From Planctomycetota bacterium (GTDB lineage Bacteria; Planctomycetota; UBA8742; UBA2392), in the NCBI GenBank assembly GCA_020425605.1, contig JAGQRH010000001.1, forward strand, positions 206,455 through 270,454: a stretch of DNA of 64,000 nucleotides, written 5' to 3'. Each line of letters opens with the position of its first letter. Positions within the stretch are counted from its first letter, which is position 1. Shown in pieces: positions 35,550 to 44,792 of the stretch. The notes under the pieces are model-generated. The model saw only the letters and a list, made by a program, of their open reading frames with translations, was not told the DNA's origin and made no database searches. The position numbers were made by a program, and so were the translations under genes.

Positions 35550-36299
35550 ATGTCCGGAAACATCATCACCATCGACGGTCCTTCCGGGGCCGGCAAGAGC
35601 ACGATTGCGCGGCTGGCGGCGCTGCGCCTCGGCCTGCGCTACCTTGATACCGGCGCCATGTACCGCGCCGTGACCTATCACTGCATGCATGCGGGCGTAC
35701 GGTTGGATGACCCCAAGGCGATCGCAGGCGCGCTCAACGGCCTAGAGCTGAAGGTCGAGCTGTCGCTGGAAGGCCCGATGCGGGTCTTCGTCGGCGACAG
35801 AGAAGTAACAGACAAGATCCGTACACAGGAAGTCACACGGAACATCCACTATGTCGCCGACGTGATGGAAGTGCGTAACTTCCTCGTCGAGATGCAGCGC
35901 AAGATTGGCGAAAACGGCAACCTCGTTACCGAAGGCCGCGACCAGGGCACACTCGTGTTTCCCAAGGCCAGCCTCAAGGTCTACATGTTCGCCACGCCGG
36001 CCGTGCGTGCCCGGCGTCGCCATGCCGAATTGCAGGCTCGCGGCGCGGACACGACGTATGAGGAAGTGCTCGAGGATGTCTCCAAACGCGACTACCTCGA
36101 TATGGGCCGTGAACTCGGGGGCCTGAAAAAGGCCATGGACGCTGTGGAGCTTGACACCAGCGAGCTCAGCCCCGATCAGGTGGCCGAGAGCATCGTGAAG
36201 CTGGCAAAAAGCCGCCTGAAAATGCAGACCCGCAAGATCGACAAATCGGCACTTGAAGCCGCCAGAAGGCAGGCCGAAGAGGGCAAGAAGCCGTCGTGA
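35550..36299 (+). CDS. cmk: Cytidylate kinase
   Basis: The kinase phosphorylates CMP and dCMP using ATP, feeding CTP and dCTP pools. The P-loop GPSGAGKST is at residues 10-18. The NMP-binding YLDTGAMYRAVTYHC and the conserved ITDKIRT/EVxxxxS-type segment VTDKIRTQEVTRNIHYVADVMEVR follow, then EGRDQGTLVFPKASLKVYMFA and the lid ARRRHAELQARG. The length of 249 is ~25 longer than E. coli Cmk, owing to a charged C-terminal tail (KSRLKMQTRKIDKSALEAARRQ). AAAAGGGGCGGC lies before the ATG. It is the last gene of the ftsH to cmk run, 10 nt after the LptC-like gene. Confidence 0.96.
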   Translation: MSGNIITIDGPSGAGKSTIARLAALRLGLRYLDTGAMYRAVTYHCMHAGVRLDDPKAIAGALNGLELKVELSLEGPMRVFVGDREVTDKIRTQEVTRNIHYVADVMEVRNFLVEMQRKIGENGNLVTEGRDQGTLVFPKASLKVYMFATPAVRARRRHAELQARGADTTYEEVLEDVSKRDYLDMGRELGGLKKAMDAVELDTSELSPDQVAESIVKLAKSRLKMQTRKIDKSALEAARRQAEEGKKPS

Positions 36300-36305
36300 T
36301 GGAAG

Positions 36306-36333
36306 TTTACACGGCCACGCCCGCCGCTATGCT
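36306..36333 (+). promoter_or_regulatory. Candidate sigma70-type promoter for the PEGA-like lipoprotein
   Basis: TTTACA (36306-36311), a 16-nt spacer and TATGCT (36328-36333), 34 nt before the ATG at 36368. It lies in the 68-bp gap after cmk and would start a new transcription unit. Confidence 0.5.
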
Positions 36334-36367
36334 GTAGGGCACCCCCCAACCAACCGGAAGACGTGCC

Positions 36368-36811
36368 ATGGCATTTGCACGCTTTGTGATGCTTGTGTGT
36401 GCGATCACGCTGATCGCCATCTCGACTGGCTGCGCCTCCCAGACGCGCACGAGCCAGGTGGGTGAAGTAGGCTTCAACCCGCGCCAGGAGCGCGAGCTGG
36501 CAGCCGAGAAATCAGCCCAGAACTACTACGACTACATCACGCCCAAGGCCGGCGCGGTGATCCGCAGCAACCCTGCCGGCGCCCTCGTTGAGTGGTACAA
36601 CGGCGACGGCACCTGGGTCGCTGTAGGCAACACCCCGACGGAGGACATCGTGATTGAAGCAACCGGCAAACCCGAGTTGTTCCGGGTGTCGGCGCCGGGC
36701 TTCCTGCCGCAGATCCGCTGGGTGGCCACCACTCCCAACAGCGAAGGCGTGGTAGTCAGCTTTGAGCTGGACCCGGAACTGCCTTCCGACCGCTACTACC
36801 TCGGCGACTGA
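36368..36811 (+). CDS. Small PEGA-like lipoprotein
   Basis: The protein has 147 residues with the signal peptide MAFARFVMLVCAITLIAISTGC and a lipobox ISTGC at Cys22. The mature part contains IRSNPAGALVEWYNGDGTWVAVGNTPTEDIVIEA. This fits the PEGA-type beta motif (nonpolar, S-x-P-x-G-A, G-x-x-x-G-x-TP) found in surface-associated bacterial proteins. It was probably exported to the outer membrane; the role is unknown. It sits behind its own candidate promoter and is followed by a GC-rich hairpin, so it appears to be monocistronic. Confidence 0.8.
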   Translation: MAFARFVMLVCAITLIAISTGCASQTRTSQVGEVGFNPRQERELAAEKSAQNYYDYITPKAGAVIRSNPAGALVEWYNGDGTWVAVGNTPTEDIVIEATGKPELFRVSAPGFLPQIRWVATTPNSEGVVVSFELDPELPSDRYYLGD

Positions 36812-36854
36812 TTCCTGTACCGTGCGGCCGGACTGAAACGTATTAGAATCGAGT

Positions 36855-36880
36855 GGGCGCCCGGCTGGGGCGCCCGCTTT
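36855..36880 (+). terminator. GC-rich hairpin, possible terminator
   Basis: GGGCGCC (36855-36861) and GGCGCCC (36869-36875) pair around a 7-nt loop and are followed by GCTTT. It lies 43 nt after the lipoprotein stop and just before the ribosome site of the M16 peptidase. The T tail is short, so it could also be a leader structure. Confidence 0.45.
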
Positions 36881-36899
36881 GATAACGGAGAAAACACAA

Positions 36900-39659
36900 G
36901 TGCGCACCAACCTCTTTCAGAAGTCATTGTTCCTGCTGGTGCTGATGGGTCTTGCGACCGTCAGCCTCGTCAGCAGCCAGGATGCACCGGCCCCGGCCAG
37001 GCAGGCTGGGCTAGACGTCTTTGAGACCACGCTCGACAACGGGCTGCACTTGCTGGTGGTCAATCGCCCAGGCGTTCCGCTGGTCAGTAGCTATGTCTGG
37101 TACCAGGTCGGCTCCGTCGACGAAGAACCGGGCAAAACCGGCATGGCACACTTCCTTGAGCACATGATGTTCAAGGGCAGCGCCAACTACGCTGTCGGCG
37201 AAGTTGACGACGTCACCGTCAAGAACGGCGGCAGCAACAACGCCTTCACCAGCAACGACTACACGGCTTACTACTTCGAGTTGCCGAAGAGCCGGTACAA
37301 GGAAGCCCTCAAGATCGAGGCCGACCGCATGCGGCACCTGACGCTCGATGAGGCCGAATTCACCAGCGAGAAGAAGGTCGTTCAGAGTGAATCCGATATC
37401 AGCGCCGACGATCCCAGCGACCACATGTGGGAGCGAATGGGGCAGGAGCTGTACGGCCCCGCGCACCCGCTTTCGCACCCGGTACTTGGCTGGCCGCAGG
37501 ACGTGCAGGACATCTCTCGCCGCGACATGCGGCTATTCTATGACGCGCACTACCATCCGAACCACGCAACAATGGTGCTGGTCGGCGACATCACAGGCGA
37601 TGAGGCGTTGACCACGGTCAAGGATCTGTTCGGCAAGATTCCCCGCGGGCCGGAACTCAAGCGCCCCAAGCCGACAGACATCCTGTTCAAGGGACCCGTC
37701 GAGTTTGAGGTGAAGAGTGATTCCGAAGTGGTCGAGTTCGGCCGCCAGTACCTGACGCCGCGCGGCGGCAGTGCAGACGTGCCGGCACTCGATGTGCTGG
37801 GCATGATCCTTGGCAGCGGCGTCACCAGCCGCCTTTACCGCAGCGTCGTGGAACAGCAGGGCATCGCCAACGCGATCTCGGCCGGCAACGGCGACCAGAT
37901 GCTGGCGGGAAGTTTTTGGCTCTGGGCACAGCTGGCGGAAGGCCACACCCGGGCGGAACTTGTTGCCGCGATCGAGGCAGAGATTCAGAAGATCATCGAC
38001 GGCGGGGTCACGGCCGACGAGCTTGAGCGCACCAAGAACCGTTTCATCTCAAGCCAGGTGTTCGCGCAGGAAAGCGCCAGCAGCCTCGCCCAGGCACTCG
38101 GCCAGTCACAGATTGTCTATGGCAACTGGAAGTACACGCTTGAATACCCCAATCTTATCCGCGCCGTTACCGCACGCGACGTGCGACGGGTCGCGGCCGC
38201 TTACCTGTTTCCGAAGAATGCGGCCAGCGGCTGGCTTGTGCCTGAGTTGTCGCCGCCGAAGGACGACGCGGCCGGGCCGGATGCCAAGCCGGGTGCGCTC
38301 GACGTGAAACGGCGAGTGTTGGCCAACGGCATGACCGTGCTGTTGCTTGAACGTCGCGGGTTGCCGGTGGTTTCCGTCAGTGCCAATGTTCGTGCCAGCC
38401 GCGCGGGTGAGGCCGCCAATGAGGCCGGGCTTGCGCAGTTCACTGGCGCGCTGCTTGATTGCGGAACTCGTGACTACAGCAAACAGCAACTCGCCGAGAC
38501 GATGGAGATGATCGGCGGCAACCTCAGTGTAGGCTCCGACGGTGGCAGCATCCGCGTACTCGCAGACAAGCTGGACGTCGGCCTGGACGCGCTCTCGCAG
38601 TGCCTTCTGTACCCGACGTTCCCCGAGGCCGAGGTTGACCTCGCCCGCAAACAGACATTGGCGGGCATCGAGGCGGCCAAGAACGAAACCAGCTCATTCG
38701 CAAGGCTCGCTGCCAGTGCGGCCCTGTATGGCCCCAGCAATCCGCTGGGCCGGCCCGCGGACGGCACGGAAGCTACTGTAAAGGCCTTCAACCGCTCGAT
38801 GGTCCAGAGCTGGCACCAGCGCTGGTTCCGGCCCGACAACTGTGTAATCGCGGCGGTGGGGGACTTTGATGCAGAAGAGATGTTCAAGCGCATTGAGGGC
38901 AAGTTCGCGGAGTGGAAGAAGCCGGCGACCGCGCTGAGCTTTCCTGACTTTGACTTCCAGCGCCCCGCCAAGCTCGAGGGCGAGCAGGTGTTCAGCTTCA
39001 AGAACTTCGAGGCAGCCAAGGTAGACCAGAGCCGCAAGCGCATCATGATCGACCACCCCGAAAAGGATCAGGTCGTCGTGCGTCTCCAGACGTTGGGCAT
39101 CACGCGCGACAACCCGGACTACTACGCGCTGCTCGTGATGGACAACATCCTCGGCACGTCACCCGGCTTCACGGACCGTTTCAGCCACCGTCTGCGCGAC
39201 CAGATGGGCCTGGCCTACAGCACCTACGCGAACATCAGCGGCGGCTCGAGTATCTACAAGGGCTCGTTCCTCGGCTACATCGGCACGCGCCCCGAGAACG
39301 TGGAGCTAGCCATCAAGACCATGTACGAACTGCTTGAACAGATCCGCAATGAGCCGGTCAGTGAAGAGGAAATTACCTCGGCCAAGGACTATCTGAAGGG
39401 CAGCTTCGTCTTTGATGTCGAAACCACCGGCCAGCTCGCGGGAATGTTGATCAACATGGAGCGCTACCATCTCGGCTTCGACTATCTGGTAAAGTACGTC
39501 GATGCCGTCGACAAGGTGAGCATTGCCGACGTTCAGCGGGTTGCAAAGAAGTACCTGGTGCCTGATCAGATGGTAGAGATCCTGGCCGGCCCGATCAGCA
39601 AGATCACCCCGGCGCAGGAACCGGAAGAGAACCCCGCGGAAGACCCCGAAGGCAAGTGA
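36900..39659 (+). CDS. M16 family zinc metallopeptidase (insulinase/pitrilysin-like), two-domain
   Basis: The protein has 919 residues with a signal peptide (QKSLFLLVLMGLATVSLVSS). The first M16 unit carries the inverted zinc motif HFLEH (residues 84-88) in GMAHFLEHMMFKGS, with a downstream acidic ligand region around SEKKVVQSE. The second half (from ~VKRRVLANGMTVLL) is a second M16 unit without HxxEH, so it is the non-catalytic partner half. Together the halves form the clam-shell chamber typical of the family and degrade peptides in the periplasm. The start is GTG at 36900, with GGAG ~9 nt upstream, preferred over a TTG at 36879. The stop overlaps the next gene as TGATG. Confidence 0.93.
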   Translation: MRTNLFQKSLFLLVLMGLATVSLVSSQDAPAPARQAGLDVFETTLDNGLHLLVVNRPGVPLVSSYVWYQVGSVDEEPGKTGMAHFLEHMMFKGSANYAVGEVDDVTVKNGGSNNAFTSNDYTAYYFELPKSRYKEALKIEADRMRHLTLDEAEFTSEKKVVQSESDISADDPSDHMWERMGQELYGPAHPLSHPVLGWPQDVQDISRRDMRLFYDAHYHPNHATMVLVGDITGDEALTTVKDLFGKIPRGPELKRPKPTDILFKGPVEFEVKSDSEVVEFGRQYLTPRGGSADVPALDVLGMILGSGVTSRLYRSVVEQQGIANAISAGNGDQMLAGSFWLWAQLAEGHTRAELVAAIEAEIQKIIDGGVTADELERTKNRFISSQVFAQESASSLAQALGQSQIVYGNWKYTLEYPNLIRAVTARDVRRVAAAYLFPKNAASGWLVPELSPPKDDAAGPDAKPGALDVKRRVLANGMTVLLLERRGLPVVSVSANVRASRAGEAANEAGLAQFTGALLDCGTRDYSKQQLAETMEMIGGNLSVGSDGGSIRVLADKLDVGLDALSQCLLYPTFPEAEVDLARKQTLAGIEAAKNETSSFARLAASAALYGPSNPLGRPADGTEATVKAFNRSMVQSWHQRWFRPDNCVIAAVGDFDAEEMFKRIEGKFAEWKKPATALSFPDFDFQRPAKLEGEQVFSFKNFEAAKVDQSRKRIMIDHPEKDQVVVRLQTLGITRDNPDYYALLVMDNILGTSPGFTDRFSHRLRDQMGLAYSTYANISGGSSIYKGSFLGYIGTRPENVELAIKTMYELLEQIRNEPVSEEEITSAKDYLKGSFVFDVETTGQLAGMLINMERYHLGFDYLVKYVDAVDKVSIADVQRVAKKYLVPDQMVEILAGPISKITPAQEPEENPAEDPEGK

Positions 39660-40552
39660 TGCTCCGTTGCCTGCTCATCTTCAGCCTGCTCGCGGCCCCG
39701 CTGGCCGCCGAGTATGAGTCCAACTTCGGACGCGTGATCCTGGCGAACTGCGACGTCATTCTTCAGGGCGTCGCCAGCGCCACGCGCGGCAAGGTTGGCA
39801 CTTCCAGCAAGGTCCAGGTCACGGTCGAAACGGTGCTGCACGGCAAGGAAGAGAAGCAGGAAGTGGTCGTTTTCTTCGCCGATCCCGACGTGCTGACGAC
39901 GGATGAGGCTGTGCGCGGACTGTTCGCGCTGAAGCGTCTCTCCGACGGGGGCTACAACCTGGTGGGCAAGCCTGTGCTGACGGCAGAGTCCGACCCTGAA
40001 GAAGCCGACAAGCTGCGCGTTGCACGCGAGTTCATCGCCTTGGAGGATGAGCCCGCCGGCGATGAGCGCACGGCCGACTTCTGGAACCTGCTGATCGACG
40101 ACATCGAGTTGGGCGGCTATGCGGCCCAGAATGCAGCCATCGAGCTGTTGTTCATTGCCCGAGACCGCGGGGCGATCATCACGGAAGTCCGGTTTGACGA
40201 AGTTCGCAAAGCGCGCGAAGCAGCAGCGAAGCGACTGACCAAACAGACGAAGGCGGACCTTGATCTCGCATGCCAGGGCCTGGTCGAAGCCAGCGTGAAA
40301 GATCTGAAGTTCCGGTGCGTGCGGCGTGGTGAGAGTAATAAGGAAAAGCGAACCGCCGCGGATGATTTGACGGACTTGCAGAAGGACTACGCGCGCGCGT
40401 TTACTGAGGAAGACGCCAAGCTATGCGACGCGCTGGTCAATGCCGAGAAGGACGACGTGCTGTCCGAGAAGCTGAAGAAGCTCGCCCGCGCGATCCGCAG
40501 CGAGAACAAGATCAGGCAAGCCGAAGAGCGCGAGAAGAACGCCGGCAAGTAG
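39659..40552 (+). CDS. Secreted protein of unknown function, coupled to the M16 peptidase
   Basis: The product has 297 residues: a short signal peptide (MLRCLLIFSLLAAPLAAEYES), a beta-rich first third (DVILQGVASATRGK, VQVTVETVLHGKEEKQEVVVFF) resembling OB-like or DUF-type 'translation' sheets, and a highly charged helical C-terminal half rich in Lys/Glu/Asp. I do not recognise the family. The ATG overlaps the M16 stop by one base, so the two are co-translated. A substrate or inhibitor relationship to the peptidase is only a guess from that coupling. Confidence 0.78.
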   Translation: MLRCLLIFSLLAAPLAAEYESNFGRVILANCDVILQGVASATRGKVGTSSKVQVTVETVLHGKEEKQEVVVFFADPDVLTTDEAVRGLFALKRLSDGGYNLVGKPVLTAESDPEEADKLRVAREFIALEDEPAGDERTADFWNLLIDDIELGGYAAQNAAIELLFIARDRGAIITEVRFDEVRKAREAAAKRLTKQTKADLDLACQGLVEASVKDLKFRCVRRGESNKEKRTAADDLTDLQKDYARAFTEEDAKLCDALVNAEKDDVLSEKLKKLARAIRSENKIRQAEEREKNAGK

Positions 40553-40673
40553 CGCCGCGCCGGATTTTCCCACTTTTACTGAATGGCCCAGCCAATCCCT
40601 GCCGATGAGCAAGCCGGTGCGGCCTGTGCGCGCGCTTACACCAATCACGCTTCCTAACTCGCCTGGAGTAGCC

Positions 40674-41432
40674 ATGAAAAAGATCCTGATGTCCATAGTA
40701 GCCCTCTCCACGATCGGCCTGCTCGGCAGCGGCTGCGTGTCGCTGGACGAGTACAACCGCGTGCAGAAGCACCTCGACTCCGAAATGGAGGCGAACCGCG
40801 CGCTGGGTGCCGAAAACGTACGCCTCGGCGACGAAGTCGGCAAGTTGCGCAATGAGCGCACCGACCTGCTCAGCTCGATCGACAAGATGCAGGCTGAGAT
40901 GTCCAAGAAGCCCGAGTACACCGGCGAGGACATGCTGAAGAAGATTCAGGAGCTGTGGGGCAAGGACATGGGCGGCAGCTGGGAAATGGTCCAGAGCGGC
41001 GGCGCAGTCGGCGTCCGCATGGATGACAGCGGCGTCCTGTTCAAGAGCGGCTCCTGGGACCTGACCGACAACACCAAGGGCAAGCTCAAGGAGCTGGCGG
41101 GCATCATCAGCAAGAAGTTGAAGACTGACGCCAACCTGTTCGTTCGCGTGGACGGCCACACCGACACCGACCCGGTCAAGAAGCTCAAGGCCCAGGGTAT
41201 CATGGACAACGTCCACCTCAGCGCGATGCGCGCCATGGCCGTGAAGAACTACCTTTCCAGCCAGGGTGTTCCAGCCGACCGTGTGTTTGTCGCAGGCTTC
41301 GGCGAATACTGGCCGATCAACAGCGGCAGCACCAACAAGGACAAGCAGCGCAATCGACGCGTCGAAGTTTACCTCGGCGACGCAGATGCTCTCAGCATCG
41401 GCGCGCTGCCCGGCGCAACCGTCAGCAAGTAG
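40674..41432 (+). CDS. OmpA/Pal-type peptidoglycan-binding lipoprotein
   Basis: The protein has 252 residues. Lipoprotein signal MKKILMSIVALSTIGLLGSGC with Cys21. Residues ~30-65 form a heptad-like coiled coil (HLDSEMEANRALGAENVRLGDEVGKLRNERTDLL), as in Lpp or Pal linkers. The C-terminal OmpA domain has the diaminopimelate-binding signature VDGHTDTDPVKK, followed by LSAMRAMAVKNYLSSQGV, AGFGEYWPI and NRRVEV. It likely anchors the outer membrane to peptidoglycan. GGAG lies 7 nt before the ATG. A long plus-strand leader (40553-40673) precedes it without an evident promoter. A strong terminator follows. Confidence 0.92.
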   Translation: MKKILMSIVALSTIGLLGSGCVSLDEYNRVQKHLDSEMEANRALGAENVRLGDEVGKLRNERTDLLSSIDKMQAEMSKKPEYTGEDMLKKIQELWGKDMGGSWEMVQSGGAVGVRMDDSGVLFKSGSWDLTDNTKGKLKELAGIISKKLKTDANLFVRVDGHTDTDPVKKLKAQGIMDNVHLSAMRAMAVKNYLSSQGVPADRVFVAGFGEYWPINSGSTNKDKQRNRRVEVYLGDADALSIGALPGATVSK

Positions 41433-41450
41433 GGTGACTCGCAGCCTATC

Positions 41451-41476
41451 GAACGCCCGGCTTTGGCCGGGCGTTC
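41451..41476 (+). terminator. Rho-independent terminator after the OmpA/Pal gene
   Basis: Perfect 10-bp arms GAACGCCCGG (41451-41460) and CCGGGCGTTC (41467-41476) around a 6-nt CTTTGG loop, 18 nt after the stop. The following T run is weak (TGCGTTCC). Confidence 0.75.
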
Positions 41477-41550
41477 TGCGTTCCGGGGATGGACAGGTGG
41501 CGTTGATGCGTTAGCTTTCACGGCGTAGCCTTCGGCATACGGAGTTCGCT

Positions 41551-43545
41551 GTGAGTGCAGATCGACTGACACCTGAATTGCTCTGGAAGCTTCCGCGAGT
41601 TGGCAGTCCGCTGCCTGACCCTGAAGGTAAGCGGTTCGTCGTACCCGTTACTACCTACGATGTGGAGGCCAACGAAGGCACCACGCGGTTGTGGTTGGGA
41701 GAGGACTCGCAGCTCCGCGCGATTACCGGCCAGGCTTCCAGCAGCCAACCTGCGTTCAGTCCTGACGGTCGTAGGCTCGCGTTCATCCGCAAGGCATCAC
41801 GCGACAAGGACGCGAAGAATCAGCTTTGGCTGATGCCGCTCGATGGCGGTGAGCCTGGGATGCTTACGGAGCTTCCGCTCGGTGTCAGTGATCCGAGATG
41901 GTTCAGTGATTGCAGCAGGATTGCCTTTCTGTCGCCTCTCTACGACGGCAAGTGGAGCCTGGATGAGACCGCCGAGGAAGCGAGACGGCGCAAAGAGTCC
42001 AAGGTCAAGGCCCATACGAGTGACCAGCGCTTCTACCGCTTCTGGGACCGCTGGGTTTGCGACGAGCCATTCCAGCACATCTTCTCAATCGACGTACAGA
42101 CGCGCGAGCTGACCGACCTGACTCCCGGTCTGAAGCGCCTGTTTCCGCTGATGGACGCCACGGGCAGCTGGGACATTGCACCGGACGGCAGCGAGATTGC
42201 GTTCACGGCCGTGCGCAGCGAGCCGCCCTACCATGACCTGATCAGCGGCGTGTATCGCCTCAAGCTCGGCGAGCAACCGACGCTTGTCACCGAGTGGACC
42301 GGAAGCCATGCAACGCGACCCCGGTATTCGCCGGACGGCAAGTGGCTGATTCACGGTATGCAGAAAGAAGAAGGCTTTTACGCCGACAAGACGCGGTTGG
42401 TCGCATTCGAATTGGCAACCGGCAAGCACAACGTGCTGACTGAACCCTGGGACTATTCCGCCGACAGTTGGGAATACGCGGGCGTAGACAGGCTTGCGCT
42501 GATTGCCGAAGACAAGGGTGCCAACGCGATCTACACGCTTGACCTGAAACGTGCGCTGCAATCCCCCGGCGAAGTCGAGCCGCAACAGATTGCGCGCGGC
42601 GGCTGGTACTCCGGGCTGCAGGTGCGTGGCGACACTGTATTCACTACCCGGCAAAGCCACCTCAGCCCTCCGGAAGTGGTGACCCTCAAGCTGGATGGAA
42701 GCGGTGAAAGGCAGCTCAGCAATTTCACCAAGCCACGGCTGAGCGAGGTCAAGCTGGCAGAACCCGAGGAGCACTATTTCGAGGGCGCCGAAGGCAACCG
42801 GGTCCAGATGTGGCTGCTGTATCCCGCAGGCAAGGAGCGCAAGCATCTGCCGCTGGTACACCTGATCCATGGCGGGCCGCACGGCGCGTTCGGCGACCAG
42901 TGGCACTGGCGCTGGTGCGCGCAGGCATTTGCTGCGCAGGGCTACCTCGTCGCGATGGTCAACTTCCACGGCAGCACCGGCTGGGGCAACGAGTTTGCCA
43001 GCTGCATCATGGGCGAGTGGGGGAAGCGCCCGTATGAAGACATCGACAAGGCGACGGATTACTTGATCGAGCGCGGCCTGGCCGACCCGGACCGGATGGC
43101 CTGCGCGGGCGGCAGCTACGGCGGCTACATGGTCAGCTGGATCGCCACGCAGACGACGCGCTACAAGTGCCTCGTGAACCACGCAGGCGTCAGCGACCTG
43201 CAGGCACAGTACGCCCGTGACGTAACGCCCGGGCGTGAAAAGGCACTGGGCGGCGAGCCCTGGGGCGACCAGGAAGGCCTCGACCGCTACAACCCGATCC
43301 GCCACAGCAAGGGCTTCAAGACGCCCATGCTGGTGATTCACGGCGAGCAGGACTACCGCGTGCCGTACACGCAAGCGCTGGAGACCTACAACGCCTACCA
43401 CGCGCAGAAGCTGGAGGCGCGGCTGGTGGTCTATCCCGACGAGAACCACTGGATTCTGAAGCCGCAGAACAGCCTGCACTGGTACGGCGAGGTGTTCGGT
43501 TGGCTGAAGAAGTGGATCAAGCCCGCAGTTGAATCAATGGGCTAG
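41551..43545 (+). CDS. S9 family prolyl oligopeptidase-like serine peptidase
   Basis: The protein has 664 residues. The N-terminal ~400 residues form a WD40-like propeller (repeated SPDGRRLAF-, DPRWFSDCSRIAF- and SPDGKWLIH-type strands), followed by an alpha/beta hydrolase domain. The catalytic Ser522 lies in CAGGSYGGYMVSW, the Asp in HGEQDYRVPY and the His in DENHWIL, giving a complete triad. There is no signal peptide, so a cytoplasmic acylaminoacyl- or oligopeptidase is likely. Translation begins with GTG at 41551 (VSADRLTPELLW); CGGAG lies ~8 nt upstream. The stop overlaps the convergent bshA gene by 4 nt. Confidence 0.94.
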   Translation: MSADRLTPELLWKLPRVGSPLPDPEGKRFVVPVTTYDVEANEGTTRLWLGEDSQLRAITGQASSSQPAFSPDGRRLAFIRKASRDKDAKNQLWLMPLDGGEPGMLTELPLGVSDPRWFSDCSRIAFLSPLYDGKWSLDETAEEARRRKESKVKAHTSDQRFYRFWDRWVCDEPFQHIFSIDVQTRELTDLTPGLKRLFPLMDATGSWDIAPDGSEIAFTAVRSEPPYHDLISGVYRLKLGEQPTLVTEWTGSHATRPRYSPDGKWLIHGMQKEEGFYADKTRLVAFELATGKHNVLTEPWDYSADSWEYAGVDRLALIAEDKGANAIYTLDLKRALQSPGEVEPQQIARGGWYSGLQVRGDTVFTTRQSHLSPPEVVTLKLDGSGERQLSNFTKPRLSEVKLAEPEEHYFEGAEGNRVQMWLLYPAGKERKHLPLVHLIHGGPHGAFGDQWHWRWCAQAFAAQGYLVAMVNFHGSTGWGNEFASCIMGEWGKRPYEDIDKATDYLIERGLADPDRMACAGGSYGGYMVSWIATQTTRYKCLVNHAGVSDLQAQYARDVTPGREKALGGEPWGDQEGLDRYNPIRHSKGFKTPMLVIHGEQDYRVPYTQALETYNAYHAQKLEARLVVYPDENHWILKPQNSLHWYGEVFGWLKKWIKPAVESMG

Positions 43546-44684
43546 GTCTTTGCCGGCTGGCTCATGATTCGCTGGTAGTAGGCTTCCCATACAGGCAGCA
43601 GAGCTTCACGGCGGAAGCGGCCGATGGCGCGTTCGCGCGCTGCCTCGCCCATTGTCTTTGCGAGCTTGTCGTCTGTGATGATCTTGCGAATCGACTCGGC
43701 CATCGCGGCCGTGTCGCCGGGCGCGTGCAGGAAACCGCTGACGCCGTGCTCAACTACTTCCGGTAGGCCTCCGGTGTTGCTGGCGACGACGGGGACACCA
43801 CAGGCCATGGCCTCAAGCGCGCTCAGGCCGAAGCTTTCATATTCGCTGGGCAGGAAGAACACGTCGGCCTGCGGCAGCAGCTCCCAGATTGCGTCGTAGG
43901 TGCCGGCGAAGGTGCAGCGCTCGAAGACTCCCAGCTCCCGGGCGAATTCTTTGCACGCGCCCATTTCGGGACCGTCGCCGATCATGATCAGCCGGCCCTT
44001 CTGCTCGCGCGTGGCGATAGCAAAGGCCTTGATCACGTCCAGCGGGCGTTTGACCTCGCGGAAGTTGCTGACGTGCATGACGATCTTTTCGTCCGGCGCG
44101 GCCAGATGCGAGCGTTTGTCCGGGCAGCAGCCCGCCTTGAAGCGCTCGGTATCGACGAAGTTCGGGATCACCTCGATGTCCTGGGCGCCGCAATCAATCG
44201 TGTCCAGCACGCGATCTTTCAGCTCCTGGCTGACGCTGGTGACACCGTCCGACCTGCGGATGCCGAACTTCGTAATGCGCTGGAAGATGCGCTGCTGGCC
44301 AATGATCGTGATGTCTGTGCCGTGCAGCGTAGTAATCAACCGTACATTGGTGCCGTCGCCATTCAGCATCTCGCGCGCGAGGTGCCCGCTGATGGCGTGG
44401 GGGATGGCGTAGTGAGCGTGCAGGATGTCGAGCCCGTGCTGCTCAGCGACTTCCATGATGGTACCTGCCAGCGCCAGGTCATAGGGCGGGTAGCGGAACA
44501 GTGGATAGGCGCTGACTTCGACTTCGTGATAGGTCAGGTTCTTGCGGAAGCTGTCAAAACGGAACGGGATGGCGTAGCTGATGATGTGCACGCTGTGGCC
44601 GTTTTCGGCCAACGCGGACCCTAGCTCCGTGGCGACTACGCCGGAGCCACCGTGGGTGGGGTAGCAGACGATCCCGATCTTCAT
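43542..44684 (-). CDS. bshA: N-acetyl-alpha-D-glucosaminyl L-malate synthase BshA
   Basis: BshA is a GT4 glycosyltransferase joining UDP-GlcNAc and L-malate, the first step of bacillithiol synthesis. The family start is unmistakable: [22 protein letters not shown], then [32 protein letters not shown] and [11 protein letters not shown]. The C-terminal Rossmann half has [42 protein letters not shown] and the nucleotide-binding E. Its 380 residues match the family. The ATG at 44684 is preferred to TTG at 44696. No bshB or bshC is nearby. A strongly promoted structured RNA ending in a terminator lies 79-313 nt upstream on the same strand, which raises the possibility of attenuation. Confidence 0.95.
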   Translation of the reverse strand: MKIGIVCYPTHGGSGVVATELGSALAENGHSVHIISYAIPFRFDSFRKNLTYHEVEVSAYPLFRYPPYDLALAGTIMEVAEQHGLDILHAHYAIPHAISGHLAREMLNGDGTNVRLITTLHGTDITIIGQQRIFQRITKFGIRRSDGVTSVSQELKDRVLDTIDCGAQDIEVIPNFVDTERFKAGCCPDKRSHLAAPDEKIVMHVSNFREVKRPLDVIKAFAIATREQKGRLIMIGDGPEMGACKEFARELGVFERCTFAGTYDAIWELLPQADVFFLPSEYESFGLSALEAMACGVPVVASNTGGLPEVVEHGVSGFLHAPGDTAAMAESIRKIITDDKLAKTMGEAARERAIGRFRREALLPVWEAYYQRIMSQPAKT

Positions 44685-44762
44685 GCGATCATCCAATGAT
44701 GTTGGGCGCGCACGCGCAATGCCCCAAACACCGGGCGCCGGATGTCTGTTCCCGTGCGGAGA

Positions 44763-44792
44763 TAAAGAAAGCCCCCGACTTACGTCGGGGGC
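44763..44792 (-). terminator. Rho-independent terminator upstream of bshA
   Basis: On the minus strand, GCCCCCGAC (44792-44784) and GTCGGGGGC (44779-44771) pair perfectly around a 4-nt loop, followed by TTTCTTTAT. It is the only clear minus-strand terminator between rimO and bshA. Confidence 0.85.

Noticed and set aside
42085..43479. 464-codon minus-strand open frame
   Set aside because: It is antisense to the S9 peptidase with its full catalytic triad.
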